The notes: generated by a model not told the origin, from the sequence alone. Counted from the first letter of the stretch, positions 51,925 to 61,836 are shown. The stretch: 62,191 nucleotides of DNA from Deltaproteobacteria bacterium (GCA_016933215.1 JAFGBH010000007.1:1-62191), one strand, 5' to 3'. Numbers and translations are program-made.

Positions 51925-53177
51925 GTCCGTAATTGCCCGTCGCCGTGGATTATGAATTTCGTTGTGGTAAGCTCCTCAAGTCCCATGGGACCAAAGGCGT
52001 GAAGCTTGGTCGTACTGATACCGATCTCCGCACCCAGCCCGAGTTCAAAGCCGTCGCTGAATCTGGTGGATGCGTTGACCATGACGGTGGAGGAATTGAC
52101 CTCGTTCAGAAAGCGCTGGGAATTTTTATAGCTCTCGGTGAGAATCGATTCGGTATGGAGAGATCCGTATTTCTCTATGTGCGCGATCGCCTCGTCAATG
52201 TCATCGACGACGCGGATAGCCAGAATGAGATCGAGATATTCCTCGTACCAGTCGTCCTCTGTGGCCTCTTCTATCCCCGGGAGAATCGCCCTTGTCTTCC
52301 CGCACCCCTTCATGGTAACGCCCGCTTTTTTGAACTCCTCTGCCATCACGGGAAGAAATTGTGCGGCGATATCTTTATGCACGAGAAGGGTCTCCATGGC
52401 ATTGCAGACACCGGGTCTCTGTGTTTTGGCATTCATGCATATTCCTGTTGCCATATCGGGATCGGCACTGGCGTCAACGAAGATATGACAGACTCCCTTG
52501 TAATGCTTGAGCACCGGTATCTTTGACTGCTTCACCACCGCCCGTATCAGTTCCTCGCCCCCCCGGGGGATGATGAGGTCTATGTGTTCTTCACAAGAGA
52601 GCATTTCATTGACCGCCTGTCGATCCGTGGTGGGGATGATCTGTATAGCGGCCTCGGGTATGCCGACAGTCCGTAAAACCTCCTGGAGAATGCCGGCGAT
52701 GGCAAGATTTGAGTGTATTGCCTCCGAACCTCCCCTCATGATTACCGCATTTCCCGACTTCATGCAGAGCGCCGCTGCATCTACCGTGACGTTGGGGCGT
52801 GACTCGTAGATAATTCCTATGACGCCGAGGGGAATCCTCATCCGTCCCACTAAAAGGCCGTTCGGCCTTTTCCACATCGAGGTAACTTTTCCTACCGGGT
52901 CGGGAAGGGCCGCGATTTCCTCCAATCCCTCGGCGATTCCTCCTATGGTGGATGCACTCAAGGTGAGCCTGTCTATCATAGCACCGGAAAGGTCCTTTTC
53001 GCGGGCGTAGGCCAGATCCTTTTCGTTTTCCTCTATGAGGTAGGCTTCCCGTTCAATAAGCTTTTCAGCCATTTCCAGAAGGGCCCTGTCTTTTACTTCC
53101 GATGAGGTGCGTGCCAGTATATTTGCCGCTATCCTTCCATTTTTAGCAATGTCTATGACCTGAGTCCTTATATCCAT
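51921..53177 (-). CDS. proA: Gamma-glutamyl phosphate reductase
   Basis: 418 aa. Second step of proline synthesis, NADPH-dependent. Aldehyde-dehydrogenase fold with [26 protein letters not shown] (seen as [16 protein letters not shown]), catalytic Cys in [17 protein letters not shown], and the C-terminal [20 protein letters not shown] and [12 protein letters not shown]. Length standard. No proB is in the window; upstream is the family B repeat, so it is the first gene of this run here. Confidence 0.97.
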   Translation of the reverse strand: MDIRTQVIDIAKNGRIAANILARTSSEVKDRALLEMAEKLIEREAYLIEENEKDLAYAREKDLSGAMIDRLTLSASTIGGIAEGLEEIAALPDPVGKVTSMWKRPNGLLVGRMRIPLGVIGIIYESRPNVTVDAAALCMKSGNAVIMRGGSEAIHSNLAIAGILQEVLRTVGIPEAAIQIIPTTDRQAVNEMLSCEEHIDLIIPRGGEELIRAVVKQSKIPVLKHYKGVCHIFVDASADPDMATGICMNAKTQRPGVCNAMETLLVHKDIAAQFLPVMAEEFKKAGVTMKGCGKTRAILPGIEEATEDDWYEEYLDLILAIRVVDDIDEAIAHIEKYGSLHTESILTESYKNSQRFLNEVNSSTVMVNASTRFSDGFELGLGAEIGISTTKLHAFGPMGLEELTTTKFIIHGDGQLRT

Positions 53178-53287
53178 GAAATTCCCTCTCCCGGTTTCCC
53201 TGATGTGGATTTCTGTTTTATTCTTAATATATTAACATTTTATATTGAGAGAAGGTACTTTATAGTATATGAAATTCCCTGTCAAGA

Positions 53288-53443
53288 TTGATGGCTTCGT
53301 AAAAAGTCCAACTTCTGCGTTGCGCTGCATCCTTCGTCACTGCAGCGTACCATATGTACGCCTCATTCCTCAGGATTTGCGTGCCTTGAACTTGAAGCTT
53401 TTTACTTTGCCATCCATATTTGACTCTTTTACGAGTACATCAA
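53288..53443. repeat. Family B element, 156 bp with terminal inverted repeats (B1)
   Basis: Left end TTGATGGCTTCGTAAAAAGTC and right end (read inverted) TTGATGTACTCGTAAAAGAGT match at most positions. No open frame inside, so it is MITE-like. A 13-bp direct repeat TCAAGATTGATGG spans both edges (53282-53294, 53440-53452). The remaining parts of the 315-bp gap, 53178-53281 and 53453-53492, show only AT-rich sequence. Confidence 0.8.
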
Positions 53444-53492
53444 GATTGATGGGGTCTTTTCACTTTCACTATCTGGTGTATCGAGAGCGTCT

Positions 53493-54560
53493 ATGAGCGA
53501 TATAGTTGTGAGGGCAGGCAGTTCTGTTTTTGATATGATAAAAGACGGCGGATTCGATTGGAACCGCATTACCCATTATATCGGTCCCGGAGCCGGGCCA
53601 CGGTGGCTTATAGCTTCGGGTTTCGACCTGACGCTTTTAGGAAACGAGGTACTTGGAAACAGGGCTCCCATAACACTTGTGGGGTCTTCTGCCGGGGCAC
53701 TGAGATTTGCCGCCTGGATTCAACCCGAATATGAGAAGAGCTACCGGAATCTGATTGAAGCATATATTTCAATGACTTTCAGCAGACGGGATGATTCAGG
53801 ATCGATCCTGAGGGCAATCTCCACTCTCATTAATGATTACATAGAAGACGATGCCCTTCCCTTCGCGCTGGCGAGCAAGCGCTACAGGCTTGCGATAATA
53901 ACGGCGCGAGCCAGAAATCTGACAGCTTCTGAAAGGGCTCTTCTTCAGGGATTAGGTATGGGAGCGGCCTTTCTTTTCAATGCCTTCAGTCACGTAATGA
54001 TTCGGCTCTTTTTTCAGAGGGTGATCTTCTACGGCGGGGCCATACCTCCCCAGTTCTGTTTGGGAAAAGGCTTTAAAGGGAAATTTGTCCCCCTGGATGT
54101 GGTGAATTTCAAACATGTCATCATGGCCTCGTCGTCAATTCCCCTCGTTGTTGCAGGTGTCAGGGATATTTACGGGGCACAAAATGGAATCTATCGTGAT
54201 GGCGGACTTACCGATTATCACCTCAATCAGCGCTATGCCTTCAAGGAAGATGAGGTGACCCTCCTCTTCAGTCATCAGCGGCGAATAATCCCCGGGTGGA
54301 TGGACAAGAAATTAACCTACAGGAAGCCCCTCGGTGAAAATCTGGAAAATATATTGATGGTCTATCCGTCGGAAGAATTCGTTCAGAAATTACCGGGCGG
54401 CAAGGTGCCCGACCGGCAGGACTTCAAGACCTTTGTCAATGATCCGAAAACAAGGATGGAAAACTGGCGAAAGGCAGTCAAACTTTCTGAAACCCTGGGT
54501 GATGAGTTTCTGGAGATGGTGGCAAGTGGAAAGATACGCACCATCGTGAAAAAGATGTAG
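53493..54560 (+). CDS. Patatin-like phospholipase/lipid acyl hydrolase
   Basis: 355 aa, no signal peptide. The oxyanion loop GPGAGPRWLIASG (31-43), nucleophile elbow LVGSSAGALR (Ser66 in GxSxG) and catalytic Asp in YRDGGLTDYH (DG[G]) make the patatin Ser-Asp dyad. Hydrolysis of a lipid ester is the expected activity; substrate unknown. The start has a weak GAGAG site. The radical SAM gene begins one base after its stop, so they are cotranscribed. Confidence 0.88.
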   Translation: MSDIVVRAGSSVFDMIKDGGFDWNRITHYIGPGAGPRWLIASGFDLTLLGNEVLGNRAPITLVGSSAGALRFAAWIQPEYEKSYRNLIEAYISMTFSRRDDSGSILRAISTLINDYIEDDALPFALASKRYRLAIITARARNLTASERALLQGLGMGAAFLFNAFSHVMIRLFFQRVIFYGGAIPPQFCLGKGFKGKFVPLDVVNFKHVIMASSSIPLVVAGVRDIYGAQNGIYRDGGLTDYHLNQRYAFKEDEVTLLFSHQRRIIPGWMDKKLTYRKPLGENLENILMVYPSEEFVQKLPGGKVPDRQDFKTFVNDPKTRMENWRKAVKLSETLGDEFLEMVASGKIRTIVKKM

Positions 54561-54561
54561 G

Positions 54562-55527
54562 ATGAAGCCGGGCTATCAAAGACTCTATGAACAGGGTATT
54601 TTGAATGAGAGAGCAGGTACGCTGGCCCGTCTCATGAGGGACTGTACCCTCTGCCCGAGGAAGTGCCGCGTGGACCGGCTTTCAGGGGAGAGAGGATTTT
54701 GTGGTCTTGGCGGATCTGTCATCCTGAATCGTGGTCTCCCCCATCATGGTGAGGAACCCCCCATATCGGGAAGCCGCGGGGCAGGTACCATATTTTTCTC
54801 ATCCTGTAACCTCAGGTGCAGCTACTGTCAGAATTACCAGATAAGTCACAGGGCAAAAGGGAGAGTTGTCGATTCCAAGGACCTTTCCGGTCTTATGCTC
54901 TCACTTCAGGAAAGGGGATGTCACAATATCGATGCCGTTACCGCTACTCCTCACCTCGCCGGGTTTAGCGAAGCCCTTGACGATGCCTGTGGAAAGGGGC
55001 TTACGATTCCGATCGTCTATAACAGTAGCGGTTATGAAAACCCCGAGGTTGTTATGCTTCTCGATGGAATGGTGGATCTCTACCTTCCCGATTTCAAATA
55101 CGGAAACGATAATGATGCCCGTCTCTTTTCAAGTGTGGGAGATTATTGTTCCTTTGCGGTGCCGGCGCTCAAGGAAATGGTACGACAGGTGGGAGATTCC
55201 CTGGACATGGTGGATGGAATTGCACGAAGGGGAATAATCGTGCGACATCTGATATTGCCGGGGAGGGTCGAAAACAGCCTTCAGGTTCTGAGATTGATCA
55301 AAAGAAATATATCCACGTCGGTTTCTCTCAGTATCATGTCCCAGTATACACCGATTCCCGCCCTCGAGGGACACCCCCTTATGGGACGGAGGATAACGGA
55401 GGAGGAGTACGAACGAGTGGTAAACGAGGCCCTCGATATGGGATTCGATACTATCTTTGCGCAGGAGGTAAGCGACAATCATATGGCCCCCGATTTCGAT
55501 CGGGATACACCCTTTCTCTGGGGTTAA
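54562..55527 (+). CDS. Radical SAM protein, pyruvate-formate-lyase-activase-like
   Basis: 321 aa. The radical SAM cluster motif CNLRCSYC (Cys82, 86, 89) is in the compact Cx3Cx2C form. An N-terminal Cys set (Cys28, 31, 35, 47: CTLCPRKCRVDR, GFCG) probably binds a second cluster or zinc. YLPDFKYGNDNDARLFS and LSIMSQYTPIP are typical of the PflA-related uncharacterised family. Glycyl-radical partner not seen nearby. The neighbour is a patatin-like enzyme, an unexpected pairing. Confidence 0.88.
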   Translation: MKPGYQRLYEQGILNERAGTLARLMRDCTLCPRKCRVDRLSGERGFCGLGGSVILNRGLPHHGEEPPISGSRGAGTIFFSSCNLRCSYCQNYQISHRAKGRVVDSKDLSGLMLSLQERGCHNIDAVTATPHLAGFSEALDDACGKGLTIPIVYNSSGYENPEVVMLLDGMVDLYLPDFKYGNDNDARLFSSVGDYCSFAVPALKEMVRQVGDSLDMVDGIARRGIIVRHLILPGRVENSLQVLRLIKRNISTSVSLSIMSQYTPIPALEGHPLMGRRITEEEYERVVNEALDMGFDTIFAQEVSDNHMAPDFDRDTPFLWG

Positions 55528-55618
55528 ACCCCTTTATCTCCCTCTGGCTACCTGTCTCATAGTCAGTATAATCGGGACACTTCTCTTTTTCTTGTTTCGA
55601 AACAGATGATGAATTGTT

Positions 55619-56290
55619 TCAGAAGGTTTCCTGGATCTCCGCGCCTGCAGGCGGGGTAAAGTGAAAGAGGCTTTCGGGAAGGTCATTGTTGACCCTGATG
55701 TTTTTGAAGATGTATCTGTTCAAATTCCCGTACATATCTTTGAGATTATAACCGATGACGTAAAAACTCTCACCGCTTATCAGAAGTTCAAGCTCCTGTA
55801 TGCCCTCGTCATACTCTTTCGGTTTGAGTGTGATCATATAGTTTCCATCTTCGTCATGACATCGTGGTTCGGAATAGGTTATGCCGAAATTTTCCCTGAG
55901 ATTGCCGATGCCTGAGAAAAATCTTATGGCTATCTGTGAGATGAGAACGTCATCCGTCTCCTGGACGTAGACTCTGTTATCTTCGGGGATATAAAACCAG
56001 GTTTTCTCGGGGTTGATGACGAGCTTTTTCAGGGGAGGCTTCTCGTAATCCCAGCACATTCTTCCCGGTTTTTTGAAATAAAATGTACCTTCCTCGGTGA
56101 ATGTTTTGCCCGTCACCTGCAGGGGTACCTGATGGATGAACTCAGCTCGAAGATCCCCCGTCTCCTCATAGATCCCCTGGATTTTTTCTATCAGTGCATC
56201 AATATCGAGTGGTTCTGAAAATGAAGGGGGCCCGGTAAAAAGAATCACGATTATGACGGCAAGGAAACATATTTTTCGATAACACACCAT
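55619..56290 (-). CDS. lolA: Outer-membrane lipoprotein carrier LolA
   Basis: 223 aa. Periplasmic chaperone that ferries lipoproteins to the outer membrane. Signal peptide VIIVILFTGPPSFS, then the family pattern IEKIQGIYEETGDLRAEF, EGTFYFKKPGRMCWDYEKP, KTWFYIPEDNRVYV and FHFTPPAGAEI at the C-terminus. The length is usual for LolA from this group. AGG lies close before the ATG. It stands alone, 174 bp downstream of the ilvE stop. Confidence 0.94.
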   Translation of the reverse strand: MVCYRKICFLAVIIVILFTGPPSFSEPLDIDALIEKIQGIYEETGDLRAEFIHQVPLQVTGKTFTEEGTFYFKKPGRMCWDYEKPPLKKLVINPEKTWFYIPEDNRVYVQETDDVLISQIAIRFFSGIGNLRENFGITYSEPRCHDEDGNYMITLKPKEYDEGIQELELLISGESFYVIGYNLKDMYGNLNRYIFKNIRVNNDLPESLFHFTPPAGAEIQETF

Positions 56291-56464
56291 AAAAAGGACC
56301 TATTATTGTCCGCTAATCCGACGGATCAAAACCAGCGGAATAAATTCTCACTTATTGTTATGATTACTTCTGTCTGTCATCTGGCTGCTGTGCAATCCGG
56401 TATGACATATCGATATCAGGAAACCCGCATTATTTGTAAACAGGGTTATCAACAGTTCTCTTGA

Positions 56465-57538
56465 TCAGGCTATCTTTACCCTCCATCCGAAGGGGTCTTC
56501 CTTTTCACCGTATTGTATCTGGAGTATTTCATTGTAGAGCCTCTCCGTCAGGGACCCCACCTTTCCTTCATTAATTATGTGCTCATCATCCCTGAAATAG
56601 AACTGTCCAACAGGAGAGACTATTGCGGCGGTTCCCGAGGCAAAGGCCTCCTTTAAAAGGCCCTCCTTGTGGGCCTTCAGTATCTCGTCCATTGAGATCG
56701 ATTTTTGCAGGACGTTGAGATTCCATGATCTCGCGATTTGAATGACGGAATCGCGGGTAATACCGGGAAGAATACTCCCCGTAAGGGGAGGCGTTATTAA
56801 CTCATCTCCTATGACAAAGAAGATGTTGCTTGTGCCCACCTCCTCTGGATATTTCTTCTCGGCGGCGTCAAGCCAGAGGACCTGCGTATAGCCCATCTCG
56901 CTTGCTTTCTTGCTGGCGTAAAGGCTTGCGGCGTAGTTTCCCGCCGCCTTACAGTATCCGACACCGCCCAGTGATGCCCTCACGTAGTCTTCGCTCACGT
57001 AGATTTTTGTGGGGCTGAATCCCTCGGGATAATATGCGCCCACGGGCCCGACGATAATAAAAAAGAGATAACTGTCTGAGGGATGCACCCCGAGGGCCGC
57101 TTCGGTGGCGATCATCGTCGGTCTGATGTAGAGAGACGTGCCGATTCCATAGGGTATCCAGTCCTTCTCAAGGAGTACAAGTTTTTTCAATGCCTCCATG
57201 AAAATTTCACTATCGGGCTCGGGCATGCAGAGTCTCTCTGCTGAAACCCTCATTCTCTTTATATTCTCTTCAGGTCTGAAAAGGTAGATAGAGCCGTCCT
57301 TGCCCCGGTATGCCTTCATTCCTTCGAAGATCTCCTGCCCGTAGTGGAGACACATGGATGCGGGATCGAGTTCGAGCGGCCGGTAGGGTTCGATTGCGGC
57401 ATCGTGCCAGCCCCGTTCACCGCTGAACTTCATCGTAAAAAAATGATCCGTTACTAACTTTCCGAACCCCAGCATCGATTCGTCGTGCGGCTTTGGTTTC
57501 ATGTTTTCCGGGGCTATTGTGGTGACCTTGATGTCCAT
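56465..57538 (-). CDS. ilvE: Branched-chain amino acid aminotransferase
   Basis: 357 aa, class IV PLP aminotransferase. The start with FGKLVTDHFFTMKF and SMCLHYGQEIFEGMKAYRG is that of the long (type II) branched-chain transaminases; GGVGYCKAAGNYAASL holds the Schiff-base Lys and EEVGTSNIFFVIGD the cofactor loop. FASGTAAIVSPVGQ is the substrate loop. It makes Val, Leu and Ile. GGGAG precedes the ATG. It is separated from comM by 101 bp. Confidence 0.95.
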   Translation of the reverse strand: MDIKVTTIAPENMKPKPHDESMLGFGKLVTDHFFTMKFSGERGWHDAAIEPYRPLELDPASMCLHYGQEIFEGMKAYRGKDGSIYLFRPEENIKRMRVSAERLCMPEPDSEIFMEALKKLVLLEKDWIPYGIGTSLYIRPTMIATEAALGVHPSDSYLFFIIVGPVGAYYPEGFSPTKIYVSEDYVRASLGGVGYCKAAGNYAASLYASKKASEMGYTQVLWLDAAEKKYPEEVGTSNIFFVIGDELITPPLTGSILPGITRDSVIQIARSWNLNVLQKSISMDEILKAHKEGLLKEAFASGTAAIVSPVGQFYFRDDEHIINEGKVGSLTERLYNEILQIQYGEKEDPFGWRVKIA

Positions 57539-57639
57539 GTTCGAACTCTCCCTTTTATATTTATTTACTATCTTCCTGCTATAGAGTGCGGGGACAGGGT
57601 TTCAGTAAACATAATAAAATATAACTTAGCAATTTAGCA

Positions 57640-59166
57640 CTAAATTATTCTTCTATCAAGATTTCTGTATTGAATGGCCTCTGAAATGTGATGTGATTGT
57701 AACGATTTTTCTTTTTCCAGGTCGGCAATGGTTCGAGCAACCTTGAGTATTTTTGTGTATGCCCTTGCACTGAGACCCAGCTTGTCGATTGCCATTTCAA
57801 TCAATTGCTGGGACGCCTCATCAATATGGCAGTATTCCTTTATTTCTCTGTTGGTCATGAGTGCGTTGCACCGCGTCTGACTATTGAATCGCTCCTGCTG
57901 AATTGATCGAGCTTTCTGTGCCCTTTCCTTAATGGATAGTGATTTCTCTGCCCCGCTTCTCTTTGCCAGGTCCCTGTAGCGTATGGAAGGAACCTCTAAA
58001 TGTATGTCAATCCTGTCGAGAAGAGGACCGGAGATCTTGGTTCTGTATTGTCGTATCTGGTTGGGCGTACATTTACATTCCCTCTTCGGGTCTGTGAAAT
58101 AGCCGCAGGGGCAGGGATTCATGGCTGCCACAAGCATGAATCTGGCTGGATAAATTACCGTGGCCGAAGATCGCGCGATCGTAACGTGCCCATCTTCCAT
58201 CGGTTGCCTCAGAACTTCAAGGACATTCCTTCTGAATTCCGGAAGCTCGTCTAAAAAAAGGACACCGTTGTGGGCAAGGGTGATCTCTCCCGGTTTGGGT
58301 ACCTGGCCGCCACCGACGAGACCGGCATCGGAGATGGAGTGATGGGGAGCACGAAAGGGACGTGTTCCGAGAAGCGATTCTCCCTTCTTGAGGAGTCCCG
58401 CCACGGAATGCACCTTTGTCGTTTCAATGGCCTCTTCAAAGGAGGGATCAGGAAGTATCGTCAGAAACCGCTGTGCCAGCATCGTCTTTCCCGAACCGGG
58501 CGGTCCGATCATTATTACATTGTGTCCGCCCGCCGCGGCGACCTCCAGGGCTCTCTTTGCCTGTTCCTGGCCGCCTACCTCACTGAAGTCGTAGGGATAG
58601 CGACGGCTTTTCTGGAACGTTGTCGATGCATCAATTTTTGTCGGTGAAAGATCCGCCGTTCCGTTTAAAAACTCCACCACTTCATGGAGGTAATCGACGG
58701 GAATAACATCTATTCCTTCAACCATTGCCGCCTCACCCGCATTGTCCCGGGGGAGGATGATTCCCTTGAGCACCGCCTTTTTTGCATGAAACGCCTGGGA
58801 AAGGGCGCCATGCACCGCCTTTATGGTTCCGTCCAGAGAGAGCTCGCCCGTGATAATATAATCTTGAATAGTTTCGCTTTTGATGATTCCTTCGGCGGCC
58901 AGGATGGCGATAGCGATTGGAAGATCAAAGCTCGTTCCTTCTTTTTTGATATCTGCCGGTGCGAGATTAACGGTCACCCTGTTTTTGGGGAAGGGATAGC
59001 CCGAATTTTTTATGGCGGACTTTATTCTGTCTTTGCTCTCTTTCACCGCCATATCGGGTAATCCCACCGTTGAAAATTGAGGGAGTCCCGACGAGATATC
59101 GACCTCGACATCAACGGGGTGGGAATCAATTCCGATTATTGTGCTGCTTTTTATCTTGACGATCAC
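57640..59166 (-). CDS. comM: Mg-chelatase-like AAA+ ATPase, ComM/YifB family
   Basis: 508 aa. Hexameric branch-migration helicase for natural transformation in ComM; role in this lineage unproven. N-terminal Lon-protease-like domain (GLPQFSTVGLPDMAVKES), Walker A MIGPPGSGKTMLAQRF, Walker B GVLFLDELPEFRR, a Cys-rich loop PCPCGYFTDPKRECKC and arginine-finger region SGPLLDRIDIHLEV. Starts at GTG 59166 with AGGAA seven bases upstream. No competence genes are nearby. Confidence 0.95.
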   Translation of the reverse strand: MIVKIKSSTIIGIDSHPVDVEVDISSGLPQFSTVGLPDMAVKESKDRIKSAIKNSGYPFPKNRVTVNLAPADIKKEGTSFDLPIAIAILAAEGIIKSETIQDYIITGELSLDGTIKAVHGALSQAFHAKKAVLKGIILPRDNAGEAAMVEGIDVIPVDYLHEVVEFLNGTADLSPTKIDASTTFQKSRRYPYDFSEVGGQEQAKRALEVAAAGGHNVIMIGPPGSGKTMLAQRFLTILPDPSFEEAIETTKVHSVAGLLKKGESLLGTRPFRAPHHSISDAGLVGGGQVPKPGEITLAHNGVLFLDELPEFRRNVLEVLRQPMEDGHVTIARSSATVIYPARFMLVAAMNPCPCGYFTDPKRECKCTPNQIRQYRTKISGPLLDRIDIHLEVPSIRYRDLAKRSGAEKSLSIKERAQKARSIQQERFNSQTRCNALMTNREIKEYCHIDEASQQLIEMAIDKLGLSARAYTKILKVARTIADLEKEKSLQSHHISEAIQYRNLDRRII

Positions 59167-59334
59167 TGTGGCATTCCTCTTGGTTTGTTACTGATTTTAT
59201 TGGAATAAAAATATTATGGCAAGGTTTTATTGATTTTTTATTTCAGTGGCTGAAGTAAAAGAAAAAATGGAGGACATACATTTTCCCAATATACATATCT
59301 ATATTTTGATGGTAGGGATTGTCTGAAACAATAA

Positions 59335-59350
59335 TTGATGGCTTCGTAAA
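59335..59350 (+). repeat. Solo left end of family B (B2)
   Basis: TTGATGGCTTCGTAAA matches the first 16 bases of element B1 at 53288 exactly, then diverges. It lies in the 264-bp divergent gap between comM and the nitronate-monooxygenase-like gene, which holds nothing else I recognise. Confidence 0.6.
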
Positions 59351-59430
59351 TCTCGACATATCGGGACTGCATTGCCATTGAGTATCGATGTTTTAAGGGA
59401 CCGTCAATAATAAAGGAGGGGAAAATATCG

Positions 59431-60468
59431 ATGAAGACACGTATCACTGAGCTTTTTGAAATTGAGTATCCTATTCTGCTTTCCGGTATGAGCTGGATAA
59501 GTGTTCCCGAAGTTGTTGCCGCCGTTTCAAATGCGGGTGGACTCGGTATTCTTGCGACGGGACCGCTGAATCCCGACGAGACGAGACAATCAATACGTGA
59601 AGTGAGAAAACTTACCGATAAGCCCTTCGGAGTCAATGCCTCTCTGATGTTACCCGGGGGGAGCGAGAATGCGAAGGTGCTTTTGGAAGAAAAGGTTCCT
59701 GTTGTCAATTTTGCTCTCGGAAAAGGAGACTGGCTGGTAAAGGGGGTTCATGGGTATGGTGGGAAGGTAATCGCAACCGTCACCAATGCACGTCACGCAA
59801 AGAAGGCCCAGGATTACGGTACCGATGCCGTCATTGCAACGGGTAATGAGGCGGCGGGACATGGAGAGGCCGTTACATCCCTCCTCCTTATTCCGAGTCT
59901 TGCCGATGTGTTGGAGATACCGGTCATTGCGGCGGGTGGTTTTGCCGACGGGAGAGGACTGGCTGCGGCACTGGCACTCGGTGCCGAGGCAATTGCCATG
60001 GGAACACGTTTTATGACCACAAAAGAGAGTACCGTTCATGGGCGCATAAAGAGACTTTCTATTGAAAAAGACGTCTATGACACCCTCTACTCAAAACGTT
60101 TTGATGGTCTCTGGTGCCGTGTCATGGACGAGAGCGGTGCCAAGAAGATGCTGAAACGGGGCCTCAATCTGCCGGCGGCTTTTTTTAACGCCCGTGATAT
60201 CGCGAAGCAGTTGCGCCTCCCCTTTATCAAGCTTTTTATCGGTGTTATCGCTTCCGGATCGAAAAACGCCATACAGCTGGCCTATTTTGCCAATGCTTAT
60301 AAGGCGCTCCGTATTGCCACCGAGGAGGGTGATGTCGAAAGGGGAATCATCCCGGTAGGGCAGGGTGTGGGGCTTATCCACGATGAACCGACGGTTTCGG
60401 AGCTTATAGAACGTCTGGTGGGAGAGGCGCGAATGGTGAAGGAAAAAATTGCCGAAAAGCTGGCATGA
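59431..60468 (+). CDS. Nitronate monooxygenase/2-nitropropane dioxygenase family flavoprotein
   Basis: 345 aa TIM-barrel FMN protein. IEYPILLSGMSWISVPEVVAAVSNAGGLGILATG opens the family (seen as SNAGGLGILATG); ATGNEAAGHGEAVTSLLL and IAAGGFADGRGLAAALALGAEAIAMGTRF are the FMN-phosphate sites, with the catalytic-position His in AAGHGE. Some members are FabK-type enoyl-ACP reductases, so a fatty-acid role cannot be ruled out. AAAGGAGGGG precedes the ATG. moaC follows after 127 bp. Confidence 0.9.
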   Translation: MKTRITELFEIEYPILLSGMSWISVPEVVAAVSNAGGLGILATGPLNPDETRQSIREVRKLTDKPFGVNASLMLPGGSENAKVLLEEKVPVVNFALGKGDWLVKGVHGYGGKVIATVTNARHAKKAQDYGTDAVIATGNEAAGHGEAVTSLLLIPSLADVLEIPVIAAGGFADGRGLAAALALGAEAIAMGTRFMTTKESTVHGRIKRLSIEKDVYDTLYSKRFDGLWCRVMDESGAKKMLKRGLNLPAAFFNARDIAKQLRLPFIKLFIGVIASGSKNAIQLAYFANAYKALRIATEEGDVERGIIPVGQGVGLIHDEPTVSELIERLVGEARMVKEKIAEKLA

Positions 60469-60595
60469 ATTTTTTGCTTCATTGTGTGATACCGTTCACA
60501 GCATTGAACTGCCTTGACGGGGAAAATCAACTGTGTTAGCTTTCAAGCTCTTTCAGCCAGATTTTCATTATCCCTGATAGAAACGAGTTATACCA

Positions 60596-61075
60596 ATGGC
60601 GGAATTTACACACCTGGATGACAAAAATAGGGCAAGGATGGTTGATGTTACGGAAAAAGAACCGTCCCTGAGAGAGGCCGTTGCTGAAGGCACGGTCTTC
60701 ATGAAACCGGAAACCGTTCGGGAGATAGAAACCGGAAAGGTGGCAAAGGGGAATGTTTACGGCACTGCAAGAATTGCCGGTATAATGGCGGCAAAGATGA
60801 CCGGTAATATAATTCCCATGTGCCATCCCCTTGAGCTGACGGGGATTGACATTGACTTCACGGCCGACCCTGAAAGGGGAGAAATTACCATCGAGGCACG
60901 GGTAAAAACGGTGGGAAGAACAGGCGTGGAAATGGAAGCCATGACTGCTGTCAGCGTTGCGGCACTCACAATCTACGATATGTGTAAATCCGCCGACAGA
61001 GAGATAGTGCTCTCAGAGATAAAATTGTTAAGAAAAAGTGGTGGCAAAAGCGGGACCTTTGTAAGAGAAAGGTAG
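60596..61075 (+). CDS. moaC: Cyclic pyranopterin monophosphate synthase
   Basis: 159 aa, normal length. Converts the MoaA product into cyclic pyranopterin monophosphate in molybdenum-cofactor synthesis. FTHLDDKNRARMVDV, GNVYGTARIAGIMAAKMTGNIIPMCHPLEL (as AAKMTGNIIPMCHPLEL), GVEMEAMTAVSVAALTIYDMCK and VLSEIKLLRKSGGKSG are all conserved. moaA is not in the window. The ribosome site is weak. The next gene begins 31 bp after. Confidence 0.96.
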   Translation: MAEFTHLDDKNRARMVDVTEKEPSLREAVAEGTVFMKPETVREIETGKVAKGNVYGTARIAGIMAAKMTGNIIPMCHPLELTGIDIDFTADPERGEITIEARVKTVGRTGVEMEAMTAVSVAALTIYDMCKSADREIVLSEIKLLRKSGGKSGTFVRER

Positions 61076-61106
61076 GACTACTTTTTTTCAAAGTGAGATT
61101 GTAGTA

Positions 61107-61622
61107 ATGTCAGCGAATACGTACAGAGTTAGAAAACAGTTCCTGGTTCCCCTTACGCTCGATCTTGGATTGCTTTTTCTTCTTATCGCAATTTCTTTTT
61201 TTACGAATGCTACACCCGCAGAGATGGTGATACTTGTAGTAATATTTATCCCCCTTCTCTATATTTTCCTCGAATCACTTTTTCTTGAAACATCAATAGG
61301 GGATAATGGTGTCAAAATAAAAAAGTTCCTGAGGGGAAAGGAACTTTCATGGAATGACATAACCAACGTTGACACTATGACGGTGGGGAAAAAGGTCTAC
61401 CTCCTCCTTACCACAACCAGGGGGTTTCATGTCCTGTCGAATACCCATGGAGACTTCTATTCCATGGTGAGCGATCTGTCCCGGCATGTGGATGGTGAGA
61501 GAGTAGAAGAAAGTGTCAGGACTGTCGTTGAGGAACCCGTAAAAAGAAGATCGGATATAGTATCTTCATGGCTAGCGGCCATTATTCTGGTTGTGGTAAT
61601 TTGTCTGAAGATTGGTTTTTGA
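61107..61622 (+). CDS. Membrane protein of unknown function, PH-like domain
   Basis: 171 aa. Two adjacent transmembrane segments (about 14-33 and 39-57), a compact soluble part with alternating strands (TSIGDNGVKIKKFLRGKELSW, NVDTMTVGKKVYLLLTT, GFHVLSNTHGDFYSM) that resembles bacterial PH-like (bPH) domains, and a last hydrophobic segment (WLAAIILVVVICL). No specific function can be given. It follows moaC by 31 bp but is not obviously related to it. Confidence 0.8.
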   Translation: MSANTYRVRKQFLVPLTLDLGLLFLLIAISFFTNATPAEMVILVVIFIPLLYIFLESLFLETSIGDNGVKIKKFLRGKELSWNDITNVDTMTVGKKVYLLLTTTRGFHVLSNTHGDFYSMVSDLSRHVDGERVEESVRTVVEEPVKRRSDIVSSWLAAIILVVVICLKIGF

Positions 61623-61634
61623 TGTATTTTATCG

Positions 61635-61663
61635 TTGACGGCATTGTAAAAAATACGTATGGT
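61635..61663 (+). promoter_or_regulatory. Possible promoter of the Fis-type gene
   Basis: TTGACG, 17-bp spacer, TATGGT, about 170 bp before the start codon. Right boxes and spacing, but the -10 is imperfect. Confidence 0.35.
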
Positions 61664-61836
61664 CTAACCGTATTGGGTTTTTCATTTCTGCCTTTACAAT
61701 TCACCCGTCATTTGAACGTGCATACCGAAAGATTTTTAATAAAAGCTGCTGGTTTCGCAACTTTTTTGTAATAGTAAAGTCTGGTTTAGGTAGGTTGAAA
61801 GTAGGTTTTTCTTTTAGTCGAGAGAGGGAAGTTGCC

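Noticed and set aside
60510-60545. Promoter or molybdenum-cofactor riboswitch ahead of moaC
   Set aside because: TTGACG is present but the -10 is poor, and the 127-bp gap shows no riboswitch-like stem set.
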